64,000 bases of DNA from Phoronis australis (GCA_002633005.1 NMRA01000165.1:719766-783765); one strand, 5' to 3'. Positions 1 to 12,549 are shown, counted from the stretch's first letter. A program made the numbers and translations. Notes: generated from the letters alone by a model not told the origin.

Positions 1-136
1 CATGTCAACTTCATTTTTTCTAGTTTGTTGTTAGCGATTTTCACTTGAACTACATGTGTGTTTGTGTGTGTTGAGTTTGTTCATAGTTGGGTCTTTAGGT
101 TTGTTCTTCCTAACATAAACTGTTGACCATTTCCAG

Positions 137-3100
137 TGGCTATGGCCGTACCTACTTCTCGTGCACTTCAGCCCACACATGTACTGGTGATGGTACAGCT
201 ATGGTGTCCAGGGCAGGCCTGCCCAATGAAGACATGGAATTTGTACAGTTCCACCCGACAGGTCTGTGTCTTATAGTGATTGCTCTATGTCACAGAGAAT
301 CCTGCTGGTTGTGCTGTCTCGAAAAACTGATCTTCCTAAAAATTTTCTTATTTGTGATGAAAAGTAAAGGTTTTTGAGGTGTTCATAGTTTGTATCAATA
401 TTTTTTCTTCAAATATTGTGTACTTCGGGTTATGTCAGACATTTTACCAGATTTCCCCCTCATGGTTGACGGTATGCATTGAATGTCCTTCCTTTTTTAA
501 TCTTGCAGGTATCTATGGTGCCGGTTGCCTTATCACGGAGGGATCTCGCGGTGAGGGCGGCTACTTGATCAACAGTGAGGGAGAACGGTTCATGGAGCGC
601 TATGCACCCACGGCTAAGGACCTGGCTTCAAGGGATGTCGTCTCCCGTTCCATGACTATTGAGATTCGTGAGGGAAGGTAGGTGTATGTATATTGTGGTC
701 ACTATCTGATATAGCTGTTGCAGAATCATTGTATGAAATGCAACATCTAGTCAAAAATGAAAAAGTAAGGACTGTAGTTGGAGCCAGAGACCTTTTGCTT
801 TTCGTGTCATTTTTAGAAATACAAGCCCTTCGGGGCATCTGCTTCCTGTCACGAATAATGGTAGGGGATAACATGCAGTTCTACTTTTGAATTCCTGGTG
901 CCTCTTGTCAATACCCACTAGCGAGTTTGGATCCAGCTCCTGCCACAGAAACTAGGTCTTTCAGTATCCATTACTTCACTAGCAAAGTGAAGTTAAGTGT
1001 GTGTTCTTGTATGATTATCTTCTCATTAAAAGTGTCGCTGAATAAGTTCATTGGGCTGACTCGATATAACAAGAGTGAGGCTCTTTGTGTACTAATAAGA
1101 AGATTCAACAACAACGCTATATCTGATTGCTTGAGACTGTGCCTAGGTTGTCAGCACCAACCTGACAATAGAATAAGAAATGTCAAGGAAGCTATTTGGA
1201 TAATATAAATGAAGGAGGCTATGAATCGCAGTGAAGGGTGGATGATATTTCTGGAGTCTGAAACAGCCTGACAAGCTCCACCTAACTTCCGTGTTTGAGA
1301 ATGGCAACTACTGACTGACCAAAACGATTTCAGTTGTTTATAAATAACTCAACTTTCATAATAAAGCCTGTCACTTGCCTATTGCAGAGGTGTGGGTGAG
1401 GAGAAGGACCACATGTACCTACAACTGTCTCACTTGCCAGCTCAACAACTGAAGGAGAAGTTACCTGGCATCTCTGAAACAGCTATGATCTTCGCTGGCG
1501 TCGACGTGACCCGCGAACCTATCCCCGTGTTACCCACAGTGCATTACAACATGGGCGGTGTGCCTACCAACTACAAGGGTCAGGTATGCACTTGGGGGGC
1601 ACAGTTGCAGTCAGTCCGAATTTGAGAGGGGCGAAATTGCAGTCAGTATGCACTTGGGAGGGGTACAGTTGCAGTCGGACAGGAACGTTTGTGTTAGATA
1701 AGGTTCTTACGATTTAGGACAGTAACTGCTGCCATCCAAAGTATTAATAATGATTGCATTTATAAAAACTATTATCATAAGAACCGACGGTGACGTTGAT
1801 GAGCTCCTTGCCACCAAGCTGGCTCAGGCTTTGACAGCTATGTTTGCCAAGAAGAAGTTATGAACTTTGGTTAAATCATTACCTGTTGCTAGCCTTATTG
1901 TATCTCTACTGATAATAAACTTCATCCTTGATACAAAGTTTACATCTATACACATTTGCAGGTTATCACTCACAAAAACGGCGAGGACCAGATTGTGCCT
2001 GGTCTGTATGCCGCTGGCGAGGTGGCGTGCGCCTCAGTGCATGGTGCTAACCGTCTCGGTGCCAACTCCTTGCTGGACCTGGTCGTCTTCGGCCGAGCTT
2101 GCGCCAATACCATTGCCGAGGAGCATAAGCCTGGAGAGGCCATTGGGGATCTGAAGCAGGTGGGTCGTGGGTTCACATTGGGTGACGATTATCGTGGTGG
2201 GCACAGGGTTCATTTTTGATTTACACTCCACGCTATAATTGTCTCTTTAAAATGCCTGGTAGCACAAAGTAATGTTCAAAGGTTGCAAAAGCATTCCTAA
2301 GCTGATCTACATATGTCAGACTGTAATTGTAGTTCGTTTATGCACCCTGCTGGTGTCTTGTTCACCTCCACCATGGCCAGTCTCTACCAGACCTAGACAG
2401 TTTCTTTCCCCTGTCATGCCATGTAATTTGTAAAGAGAAGGCCTCTTGCGACTGTTAATGTCCCGACTGAAGTAAAATGCCTGGAATCGTGCTGTTGACG
2501 TACGGTTGTCTCATAAGTCAGTGTGAATGCACCTCAACTTGAACTTTGCTGGTTTTGTATGCAGAATGCTGGTGAGGAATCTGTCGCTAACCTGGACATG
2601 CTGCGCTTCTCTGACGGCTCAACGCCTACCGCCGATTTGAGATTGAAAATGCAAAAGGTGAGGAAGATCTACCACTTGGGATTTCACTTGCCAATAAATA
2701 AACAATACATTTAAAAGCCCACAACGTGATGGAGAGGGCACAGAAACTGGTCGAATAAGAATTGCTGAAACTTCAAGTTTACTACTTAGTGTCTACTTAC
2801 AGGAAGGTTAAACGTTAGGTTGGTGGCTTGTGCCTCGCTACAGAAGAGTACATCGGCCACTAAGTGCTCATACTTAAGGAAGTGTTTTATTGCATTACTG
2901 CGGACAAACTGAAAGTAATATAACCTGGCAACATTTGACGTGAAGTGTAAGCATGAATTGAAAATCTCAGGCTGTGTCCTGGCTACCTCTTATGGTATAT
3001 TTAACTTTTACTCTGTCTAGCTGTTGTCTAAGTGGAGTGTATGCGTTTTTGTTTCTCGTGCTGTAGACGATGCAGAATTACGCTGCTGTGTTCCGCGACG

Positions 3101-5251
3101 GGCCAACGTTGAAGGAGGGCGTGAAACAGATGAGGGAGCTGTACGGTCAACTAGAAGACATCAAGGTGACTGCCTGTCCTTGCATTTTGCTTGTGTCAGC
3201 CTAGTTTGACTACGACAATGTTAGTTTTAGCCATATCACCAGTTTAAGATGTGTAATCAGGAATGCTAAGTCATCATATACATTTAGGATCCAACTCTAA
3301 AATGTTAACCAAAACAGTTCTTATCAAAGATAGTGCTGCATGGAGCTTTAAACAGTAGATATGGACGATTTTGAAATATTTATGTCTCGATGTTAAGGCA
3401 GTGTGGAAATGAATGTATGCCTGATTGTTATTGTATATGTTTCATAATACCTTAGGTTTATGTCAAGAATAGATTTTATCTACTCAGTTGGATTATTGAA
3501 TAAGTAGCCACAGTTTTTTGTTTCTAAGCAACGACTAATGAGTCATGATTGAGCGCAAAACAGTTACTTTTTGGCAAGCCACAATTCACTCACTAGCAGT
3601 TAGTAATGTATTTCTGTAGGTTTGCATTCAAAGTTGCATTCGTTTATTTTGTGTTAATGTGGTTGTATGATCTCCAAACATTAAATTTAAGTGACGTGAT
3701 GAACATTTTGCTTTACCCCTTTCAAATAGGCTTCAAAAGGAATATCCCTAAAACAGAGTGATTTTCATGATTTGCAAGGTAAAAGAAGCTATTCGCTATC
3801 TGTGTATTCCCCATTATGCATCTGGAGTGTCTCTGTCTGTGTCTGTTACCACTATGTTCAGCATGTAAGACAGAATGTGAAAACAAACTATTGTGTCGAT
3901 GTGACGATGCATTTACATAAAATGTTATTAAGTTCATGTTGTGAACTTTGAATTTCGAACAGGTCAGTGACAAGGGCATGGTGTGGAACTCAGACCTGGT
4001 GGAGACACTGGAGTTACAGAATCTAATGCTGAATGCCTGCCAGACAGCCGAGTCAGCGGAGACTAGAAAGGAGAGCCGCGGAGCTCATGCCCGCGAGGAC
4101 TTCCCGGTGAGTTAGCAGTCTCTGTTGTTGTTACATTATAACTTCTTTGGGAAGAAAGTTTCTTTCGAAGTTCACAAGTGCCATGAGATTGCATTTGTTT
4201 GCATACATATTTAACAAGTCCTGGTGAATACCAGGCAAGTACTATTTCAAGCCAATCTGAGTTCATTAGTCCATATTTGTATTCCGGCTGCAAGCCAGTG
4301 TTACCAGCATACCTCTGTTTAATCTCATAGGACCGACTAGACGAGTATGACTACAGCAAACCATTAGAAGGTCAACAGAAGAAACCCTTTGACCAACACT
4401 GGAGAAAGCATACACTGAGTTATCAAGACCACAGAACGGGCAAGGTAACATGCTTTACTTTGGCCCCGGCCCTGTAACGTGAATTATTGATGTTCCATAA
4501 CAGCCCATCATTCCAATAGAAAAACGTAGAGTGGCAATTAACCAGCCTTATTTTAAAAAGACTAGCTTTTGAACCCGGGGGAGTCACTCATATTGACAAG
4601 ATGCCGGCAAGCGTGTGCAAAAAAATTGCTGAGAGACTCCCTATTGCCTGTACCAGGTCTGCTAATTCCCACCCCCTTTTGTAGGGTAGATTTTGAAAAG
4701 TTTTCTGAGCTTAGTATGTGAAAGGTGTTGATTTGTGCGTGGAGTCTAGCTTTTAGTTTTTGAAAAAAGCACTTGACCGTTATTTGTTGAGTGGAAATTT
4801 GACATGTCACTGAAGCGTAGCACTGTAAAATTTCATATTTTGTATTCAAGGTAGCCATGGCAAAAAGTGCTGTATGTACTCTGAACATTGAGCCTTTTTT
4901 ACTAAATAATACTCCTGAAGTTAGCTGTACACAACCTCAATAAAAACCAACAGTTGAAACACATACTACAAAACACAAGTTTCGCTGGTTGTCGTCAAAG
5001 CTGTGTTAACTTGAAAGCTAAAGGTATTTTTTATATAAAATCACGCAGTAGATTGAAACTGTCATTTCAGCATGACCTATTTTTTAAAATTTACTGTTTC
5101 ACTAATGCATTTTCATCAATATTTGCCCAGTTATGTTTGGTGTAAGACCTTTTCTCTATTACAGGTTACCATCGACTACAGACCTGTCATCGATGACGTA
5201 CTTGACCCTAAAGTAGTTGACAGTGTACCGCCTAAACTGCGATCGTACTAA
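137..5251 (+). CDS. SDHA: Succinate dehydrogenase flavoprotein subunit, 3' part (last 9 coding exons)
   Basis: This is the FAD-carrying catalytic subunit of mitochondrial complex II, which oxidises succinate to fumarate and passes electrons to ubiquinone. Exons: 137-261, 509-677, 1388-1583, 1962-2159, 2565-2657, 3067-3165, 3963-4106, 4331-4444, 5165-5251. All junctions are GT-AG and in phase, giving the C-terminal 407 residues; the animal protein is about 660, so the N-terminal third lies left of the window. Visible active-site motifs are [13 protein letters not shown] (substrate-binding Arg), PTVHYNMGG (His) and [20 protein letters not shown] (Arg plus FAD contact). The C-terminus ends LRSY-stop, as in other animals. 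No break or missing catalytic residue is seen. The family assignment is certain; the exon borders rest on splice consensus and protein continuity. Confidence 0.97.
1584..1679 (+). repeat. Direct repeat spanning an SDHA splice donor
   Basis: The bases just after the exon ending at 1583 (starting GTATGCACTTGGG and including CAGTTGCAGTC) recur 62 bases downstream, starting at 1646 (GTATGCACTTGGGAGGGG). The duplication brings a second GTATGC donor-like site into the intron. Confidence 0.6.
1750..1863 (+). other. Short coding-like stretch inside an SDHA intron (37 codons)
   Basis: Between the exons ending at 1583 and starting at 1962 there is an ATG-to-TGA reading frame of 37 codons. Its second half has exon-like composition ([16 protein letters not shown], then a lysine run and stop), unlike the AT-rich intron around it. 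It is not in the SDHA splice phase and is not part of SDHA. I do not recognise the peptide. It could be the 3' end of a processed pseudogene, a cryptic exon, or chance. Confidence 0.25.
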
Positions 5252-5920
5252 ACCAGTAGACGCATACTCATAAGAGACTTGGCTGACAAACTCTAGTCTG
5301 TGCCAGTTCGTGAAGTGAGGTTATTTGGAACAAAAAGTACTGTGCTTGGACACTGAGAGGGTTAAAGGATGTAAGGTCTGCGTTCAAGTCACGAAGTGTG
5401 TGCTCCATAGACGTTTGGCAAATTCCTCTTGTAGTACAATTTGTCAGGTGTCTGCATAGTTCATTGCCTCCTAATGGCTAGCAGTTAAACACACAAGTTT
5501 AGCATTTAAGCACTATCCACCATGTGTTTCATTGGTTAATTTTAATTCAGTCCCCTCTCCCCCACTGTGGCTACGCTAGTGGTAATAAAATAATGATTCC
5601 AAGGTGCAATTTGCCATCCTCTCAATGTGAGCACTTTAAAAAACTGTTTTTGAATGCTGGAAGACAATATCCTGTTGGTCTGTAGATGAACACGTCAAAG
5701 TTATCAGTTCCTGGCTGAAAACTATGTACGATGTTGCCCTGTATTGAAAAATACTAAATGTCTTAGTGAATCCTTGTTTTGCAGCAGGTATAACATTTTG
5801 TTGTTTTTTCTGACTTCAGACTGTCGGTGTTTCAAAATTTGGTGATGCCAATTTCCAATTGAACTGTGTCTGGATTGTAGTTGAATAATCTTTTTCTATT
5901 ATTGATATTTATTTTATTGT

Positions 5921-6006
5921 AATAAAGTGGTTTCTGTGATCACACAGTTGTTTATGAATGTCTCCAACAAGTGTAAATGTACAATCTGCTGTGGCATATG
6001 AATAAA
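5921..6006 (+). promoter_or_regulatory. Poly(A) signals of SDHA
   Basis: AATAAA occurs at 5921-5926 and again at 6001-6006, about 670 and 750 bases after the SDHA stop codon. Both are followed by GT-rich sequence. The 3' UTR therefore probably ends near 5945 or 6025. A weaker AATAAA lies around 5585. Confidence 0.6.
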
Positions 6007-6259
6007 CATTAAGTTGAATATTTTGTGTTGTGTCTTGATACTGAACATGATTTTTATTTGGTTGTAATTTTATGTGGTGTCCTTGGAGAAAGAGGGGTCA
6101 TAAAGTTCATGTTAAGTGCTGAATAGGCTTAAGTAACTCATTTATTCTGGTGTTGCTAAGTGTGCCAGTGTAACACAGGCATCCTTGTTTTTGCCGCTGT
6201 CCTTGACCCTCGTCCACTGCTGTATCTTTAAAACCCATGGATGGATGTTCATGCAGCTC

Positions 6260-7190
6260 CGTATACCGATGTGCCCCCCAGTGGCAATTTTATTTTTATG
6301 TTTGCTTCATTATCTTCGAAGTTCCTTGATGTTTTTTCGTTAACTTTGTCAAATGGGAGATGACGCAACCTAGTGGCTAGTTTTACTGTTTTCAAGTCTT
6401 TTTTGGCGTCTGCCTATTAATCTGCCAAACTATTTGAAAGTGGATTATGAAAGTTGGCATATGGATCCCTGCTGGGGGGATGATGGCTGACTAATTTTTT
6501 GATGGCTCCTACTACGGTGGTGCTTCCTAGTGGTATGTTTTGCATCCATGCTATGTCTCTTGGCCTATGCTGATCTTTGTTAATGACAATGGTATTTCTA
6601 TGAAAGTGGCAAGGATGACGACTTCAGGACAGATTCAACTACCGCTACGCCCCATGATGTCATTTTTTTCAGATGCGTTTGACGTAATGTACACCATCTA
6701 GTAGCCATTTTTAATATTTCCGAGTCTGGTTTTGGCATCTGCCTCTCTATCGCTAAATAGGGAACATCATGGCCTCTCCGACTGGCTAATCCCCAATAAC
6801 GATTGTTTGAAAAATTGGTTTATATATTCCTAGTGGGAAGAGTATGGCTGGCTATGATTTTTTGGACATCTGTGGTGCCGCTAGTGGCAGTTTTTCACGT
6901 CCACTCAGTTACTGTTTCTCCTAAACCAAAGTAGGGTCTTTGTGAAATTCGACAAGTGTATGTCTACGAACCGTGACGACGCATCTGACTACTGTTGTGC
7001 CCCGTAGTGGTAATGCTATTTTTGCGTTTTCCTCTGTATGATTGAAGATTCTAAACGTTTTTTCGGGAAATTTGGTAAAGAAGTTTCAAAAAAGATTAAT
7101 GACACCTTCCCGTTTTCGATTTGACTCATGGTACGCCACCTAGTGGCCATTTTATTTTTTGGGGGTTTTGGCGTCCTACTCTCTATCCAT
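6260..7190 (+). repeat. Degenerate tandem array with a CCTAGTGGC-type core
   Basis: A core like GCC(C/A)CCTAGTGGCAATTTT recurs near 6271, 6364, 6521, 6648 (poor), 6691, 6874, 6996 and 7131. Secondary phrases also recur: TTTGGCGTCTGCCT / TTTGGCATCTGCCT / TTTGGCGTCCTACT near 6405, 6735 and 7170, and GATGGCTGACTA / TATGGCTGGCTA near 6482 and 6845. This suggests a higher-order unit of roughly 330-440 bases. There is no convincing ORF. The array lies just downstream of SDHA. Confidence 0.55.
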
Positions 7191-9309
7191 CTCTAAACAT
7201 CATTATGAAAACTGAATAGATAGTTCCGTGGAGCACAAGACCAACTTTCTGACTTAGGTCTTAAGTCAATTTTCATGGAACAGAACACAGGTGGTTTAAA
7301 TTTCAGGGTAGTTTGAAAACAAATGTGACGCGAGAATCCGTATGAAATTATTTTTAATTCGGTGACGTGGCTTGAGAACCGAGAGAAATTGGATTCGAAT
7401 CTCGATGAAGTGGGTGTAACATTGCAAAATAGTGACATAAAATTTGGAAAGGCGTAACTATAATTGCAGTTATTATTGCAATTTCTAATGACTGGTTTAC
7501 AATTCTATAATATGTCCAAGTCATGTGATAATTGCATTGTGTGACTCGTTCACAGCGTCACAATGTCTGGCTTTAAGACCTGTCAATTTCGCTCCTAAAA
7601 AATCTACTGAAAGGGATCAAAATATCTTCAAGTGTTACTAAAATGTTGCAAATTGACCAAAAACTGCTCCAGTAGTGTAAAGTATTGATAGGCTTATGCC
7701 TATGAAGGCTACTTTCATAATTTTTTAACGTTAAGGAGGTTTATTTAGTAGAGATGGCTCTTTAGGAAGTATGCATAGGCTTATCATACACCTGGCGGTT
7801 ACCTTTATAAATCATTTAAAGACTAATGTAAGAGCCTAGGAAGTTTCCTCCACTGATAAATAAACGCGCTCTAGGGCAGGGAGACATTTTGTCGATATGG
7901 AAGTAAAAACTAATGATGACGTGGGCTACAACACTCAGCAGTGGCGTTGTTGAGATTATTGCTGCTCATTTGGGAGATAACGTTTCAATTCTCCCAATCT
8001 TCCTTGCTTGTGCTGACTGGCTCTTGGCCGTTGCCAGTTTCCCGGTGTCTTCCCGCCAACGCTATTGACGCACGGAGCATTGTGACGTTTCCGGCAACGC
8101 AACGACGCCAAAGTTGCCGACGACGGCGAAAAAGAAGACGGACGACAAAGAAGACAACCAACTGACGACAATGATGATGGGGAAGTCAAATTCATCTGAT
8201 GATGACTTGTTTTAGTACACTGCAAGGGCGGCGCTGCACTGAAAAACGTGGGGATACAGCCCCCGGCCCCCCTATGGTGCGCCCCCAATGCATTGTACCT
8301 AGTTTATAAAACTTGCCAAAATTATCTCAGCGCCGGGCAGCCATTTTTTCACGGGTTGAAAGTTTTCGACGTAAAACTTTAAACCCCGTCACTGAAAAGG
8401 CGACCATTTTTCAACGATGCAGGAGCCTTGGTGTCATTTATCACAAGATAAAAGTTTATATCAAACCAGCTACAATATATTTGGGAATTCCTTAACTATA
8501 GCTTTTTAAATACTTGGATTTAAACCCCACCTGTTCCTGGCTAATTCCGTTGTCAGTTGTTTTACCTTATTGACCGATAACCAGATAAACTAATTAAATA
8601 TATATTAAACAATTCGTGTTTTTATATGAATGACTGCTATTAGCCGAAGTTGCTGTGGCAAGCGATATTCAATCGGTACATCAAACTCGGCTAATATTTT
8701 CTCTCATATAAAACAGGTGCAGGGATTACGTCAGATCCCGTTAGTGTTAGAGTATTTTACGCGAATACAGAGATTCGAAACCTGTGGCCTCTTTATAATT
8801 CTTTTTTGATAAGACATCGAAATGATTTTTATTTTGGTAGGGTTCTCAATCTTCTTTGCTTCAGTGTATAATGAACACGGTTTTTGTCTATAAAAGTTCT
8901 TTTTAATAAACTTTAAAAAGTTTATTTGCAAGGAAGCACCTTTTCTAAAATCTGCGAAGGGTTCGCTGGATATCATTGAACTAGTCAAATAATGGATTTT
9001 TAACAGATATAATTTTGTGTTGTTGATCTTTTACGTGCAAATAAATTTCACATTCTGAGAGTTGAACATTTATCGCAGGAATTTGTACAAACGACTTTTT
9101 TCACGTAAAAGACGTTGTATTGGCAGAGTGACTTAATTTTTTTTTTGTAAACTAGCTGACACGTACTAGGCCAACCATAACTGGACACCCTGAGGTCAGT
9201 TATTCAGTTTACGTTTACTTTCACGTTCACGTAAAAATTTAGCTGTTTCAAAACCCATTTTTGTCACTGTAATGTGAATCGGCACCTGCAGTTATAAGTA
9301 TGTGTGGTA
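7191..9309. other. Intergenic region, no gene recognised
   Basis: This is AT-rich sequence between SDHA and the sulfotransferase. Short open frames occur on both strands (for example around 7956-8288), but none shows a recognisable domain, splice-linked continuation or conserved motif. A C/G-rich patch lies at about 8220-8290. Confidence 0.5.
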
Positions 9310-9727
9310 CCGGGGTTTTCCGTAGATAAGCCCAACCGATGAAACACCCATGGGCGTTCATTTGGAGTATCATGCCGAATAAACGCCCATGGGCGTTTAT
9401 TTGGTATTAAAACTTCTGGTGTCAAGTGTCCAGATAGTGGGACGTTTAATCGGAACATTTCCTCTTAAAAGCCCTCTAAACGTCAACTTTTAGTCACACA
9501 TTCAGTTTTGTGGAGCATTTATCAGTTAAAGAAACGAACAAAGTGCTGGCGAACTATGCATATGTTAACATAAAATTTAAAAACACATTTTTAAGTAAAA
9601 AAAATCTCAAAGTCAGGAAACCTGTGGCACGCCCCTTTTTCCTGGCGTTTATTTTCTGTTGTTAAAACGTCTGCATTTTTTCATTTTCTGAATACACGCC
9701 CAAGGGCTTATCTACGGAAAATCCCTG
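9310..9727. mobile_element. Non-autonomous TIR transposon (about 418 bp)
   Basis: The two ends are inverted copies: 9310-9333 (CCGGGGTTTTCCGTAGATAA then GCCC) and 9704-9727 (GGGCTTATCTACGGAAAATC then CCTG) match at about 22 of 24 positions. Just inside, CGCCCATGGGCG palindromes followed by TTYATTTGG repeat. There is no transposase ORF, so this is a MITE-like element. I could not settle the target-site duplication. It lies about 80 bases upstream of the sulfotransferase start codon. Confidence 0.65.
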
Positions 9728-9809
9728 CGTTGTATCTAAAACGTTTTACTACTTATGCCCACGTGGACACGCGAATAAAACGTGATCTGATATATCGTGA
9801 GGTCTGCTG

Positions 9810-11620
9810 ATGAACAAGGTAATTTGGAGTCTAAGTAACAGTAACCCACGTTCTAAAATCAGTATGATTGCCTTGGCAAGAATATTCAGATGTCGTCGAT
9901 ATGTGGTAAGTTTAGCAGGGGGATATCTCAGTATAACTGTTTTGCACTCTTCTCATAGCCTTCTTAATTGTCGCGTGAGATGTAGACCTCGTTTCCTATA
10001 TGCCTACAAGCAATCATGACAACTGAGCAGTGTCCGTTCCGTCGCAACGGCCAGGTTTATGTAATTACGAAATGCTATAACTTTCCAGGGGTTTCGCATA
10101 AGGAGAGCCGTTCGTCTACCAACTGGTACCTTGACAATTGCTGCTTGCCTGGTTCTTAGTTATTACTTGTGGCCATACTTCGTGGATAGTGCCAGTAAAT
10201 CACTTCGTATTCTCAAGAATTTATCAGTGCACGGTATGTTTTCTAGTCTACATGTTGTCAATACTTCCGGGACGGCCAAGCTATATACATCAGTCAACCT
10301 ACGAATCTACCTAGCTGCCTACCTATGTACTACACACGCTCCTAATTAAGTATTCTTTAAACATAACGATGCTTTGTAACAACACTCCATCCTCGAAAGT
10401 TTGGAGTCGCTTAGTCGAGCCGAATCACGGAATAAATGTCTTTGAATTTTGTCGCATAGTAAACGAAACATCGCAGAAGTTGAAAACATGCCATTAGGAT
10501 CTGGTTTCAATTACCACCTGTAGGATTGTACTGTACGCGCATCCGTTTCCGGAAAAGTGAATTCTTGGCGTGTACTCTATTTCCTTATAGATTTGCGTGA
10601 AACCCGACAGCCAAGGTGCAGAGCGGCAGAACTTTCCGGGCTTGTCGAAGAATTTCGATCTCAAAGCAACCGGTTTATCGTTGACTTTTTCTCGTTACAG
10701 AGCTTCTTAACTTCCCGCCTCTGGTACAGTTCGAAGAGACTGAAAAGAGGATTAGCGCGCAACGACAGAGACATCGAAAACTCTCCGTGGAACATTTCTG
10801 CCAGAAACACAAAGAAAATGTAATCCTGGACATTACCACGATCCCGCAGCGAAATCTTGCTAACTTGTTGTTCAATGACAAATACAGTGCTATCTACTGC
10901 TTTGTACCGAAGGTGGTATCTACAAACTGGAAGCGAATATTTTTGTTACTGCAAGGAATGCCGCTAAAATCAGTGTTGGTCATGGATCGAGAAAACGTTC
11001 ACATGAGCTCGATACCGACGTTGGGGGACTATCATGATAACAAGACCGCCATGATTCACAGGCTTCGAAGTTATACGAAGTTCCTCTTCGTTCGAGATCC
11101 ATGGGAGAGGTTATTGTCGGCCTACCGCGACAAATTTGCTAATGACAGCTATGAGTCCCCTCAGTCCAAAAGATGGCTGAGCTATGTCCTGATTTCTCGA
11201 AAATATTCAAGGCCCGCTTATAGTCAGACATTCGAGTCTTTCATAAAATTCCTCGTAGGCGAACCAGACGCTGTAAGCCGTTTGTCGCCACTGTTTCCCG
11301 AAAACGAACACTGGGCTCTCTATAATGACCTGTGCCACCCGTGCGCTGTTCATTACGATGTCATTGGAAAATATGAAACGCTGGAAGAGGACATAGGCCT
11401 TGTCTTTAGGACGATCAACATAACGCATTTAGGTTTCAAGTTCCCAAAAAGGACAACACGGGAACAACTGTCGAGAAGTACCTCTTCGATAATGAAGGCT
11501 CAGTATTCCACAATAAGTGAAAGCTTAATCCAGCGTGTTAAAAAACTGTATTCTCAAGACTTCGAGTTGTTCTCGTATTCATCACGTAATCCCGCAAACC
11601 GTGGAAAGGAAAGGAAATGA
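9810..11620 (+). CDS. Carbohydrate sulfotransferase (HNK-1ST/CHST8-14-like), complete
   Basis: This is a Golgi type II membrane enzyme expected to move sulfate from PAPS to a glycan. Three in-phase exons, 9810-9905, 10089-10233 and 10701-11620, give 386 residues. Exon 1 ends at a strong donor (GTG/gtaagt). Exon 2 encodes a basic cytoplasmic stretch and a membrane segment (about residues 46-64, IAACLVLSYYLWPYF). Exon 3 carries the catalytic domain: the 5'-phosphosulfate loop PKVVSTNWK (150-158) and the 3'-phosphate motif RDPWERLLSAYRDK (212-225). The domain ends with YSQDFELFSYS, typical of the family. Possible N-glycosylation sites are NLS, NKT, NDS and NIT. A second in-frame ATG at 9864 would shorten the N-terminus by 18 residues. 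The family is clear (Sulfotransfer_2); the exact substrate (chondroitin, dermatan, GalNAc or HNK-1) is not. Confidence 0.9.
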
Positions 11621-11652
11621 GACCCCGTTTTGAGTTAACTCGCAAACCCAAC

Positions 11653-11783
11653 CAGTGGCAGATTTAGTGGGGGACAAGAGGGCCCCCAGATTCCATTGGG
11701 CAGTTCGGGTGTGCGAATGTCTGACAGGCAAAATCCTGGTTAATACTATGCCCCCCAAACTCAAAATCCTGGATCCTCCCCTG
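11653..11783 (-). mobile_element. MITE of the CAGTGGCGGAT family, copy 1
   Basis: This 131-bp element has ends CAGTGGCAGATTTAG and CTGGATCCTCCCCTG. Its interior (ATTCCATTGGGCAGTTCGGG, GCGAATGTCTGACAGGCAAA) is the reverse complement of the copy at 20144-20309. The CAG(T/G)GGCGGAT terminus resembles hAT-type ends. It lies in the 3' UTR of the sulfotransferase. Confidence 0.7.
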
Positions 11784-12052
11784 TCAACGGTATTAGAAAA
11801 AACTGAGACGTAGTAAATTATATTGTAAATGTGCTGCCAGTCAAATCTGGACAGTAAATACGAAGTGAACATCCGATGTAGTTATCTCGATAACGTCCTT
11901 AATTGTGCCACTGTCACATTTAAGTTGCTTATGTTGCCAAAACAATCGTGATCTTGCCACGTACGGGCTTGTTATTCGCATACAAGCGTTGGTAGAAATT
12001 ACGTCATAGTTTGATTTTGTGCTGCCTGTTTGTTCAGCGTTATGCTTTGTGC

Positions 12053-12058
12053 AATAAA
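12053..12058 (+). promoter_or_regulatory. Poly(A) signal of the sulfotransferase gene
   Basis: AATAAA lies 433 bases after the sulfotransferase stop. It is the first canonical signal in the 3' flank. Confidence 0.5.
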
Positions 12059-12294
12059 TACTGAAGCACTAGTTGCCAGGTCAAATTCTAACTATGACCA
12101 AAGTCATTGCATTGTTATTATTATTTATTTATTATAGTGACGTAAGAGTGCCAGTAAATACAGTCTCAAAGACAGAATATGTTGCGAAAGTTTCTCATCA
12201 AACAAGAAAATCATCCAAACGTCATCTTTATTGCCATTCCGAGCTTCAGACTTGATCGGATTAGTTCATCCTCATTTTCAAGAATGTTCACACC

Positions 12295-12549
12295 GCATGC
12301 GCACACCCAGCCTTCAATATGGGGGCTCGATGTGGTACTTTTACTAACAATATAGTCAGTCGACTGAAAAAAAATCAGTACCACTACCGGAGCTGTACGT
12401 GCTGTGAATTTGAATTCTGCGTTTGCTCCTTTCTAGTAAACTTTTTATTTCGTTTTCTCAGACTTTTTGTTTATCTGAGGCGGACCTTCTTGCCCACTTC
12501 GCCAAATGAGGGGCTCGTTCGAGCCCCTCCCCCCTGCGTGAGCGCATGC
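12295..12549. mobile_element. TIR element with G-rich ends, copy 1 (255 bp)
   Basis: The ends are inverted: GCATGCGCACACCCAG on the left and CTGCGTGAGCGCATGC on the right, each followed inward by a GGGGCTCGA block. The interior shares CTGAGGCGGACCTT and CCACTTCGCCAAATG with the element at 18372-18652, in the same orientation. No coding capacity is seen, so it is MITE-like. Confidence 0.6.

Noticed and set aside
7360-7420. Possible tRNA fragment around GGATTCGAATCTC
   Set aside because: Only a B-box-like string is present; no acceptor or anticodon stem could be paired.
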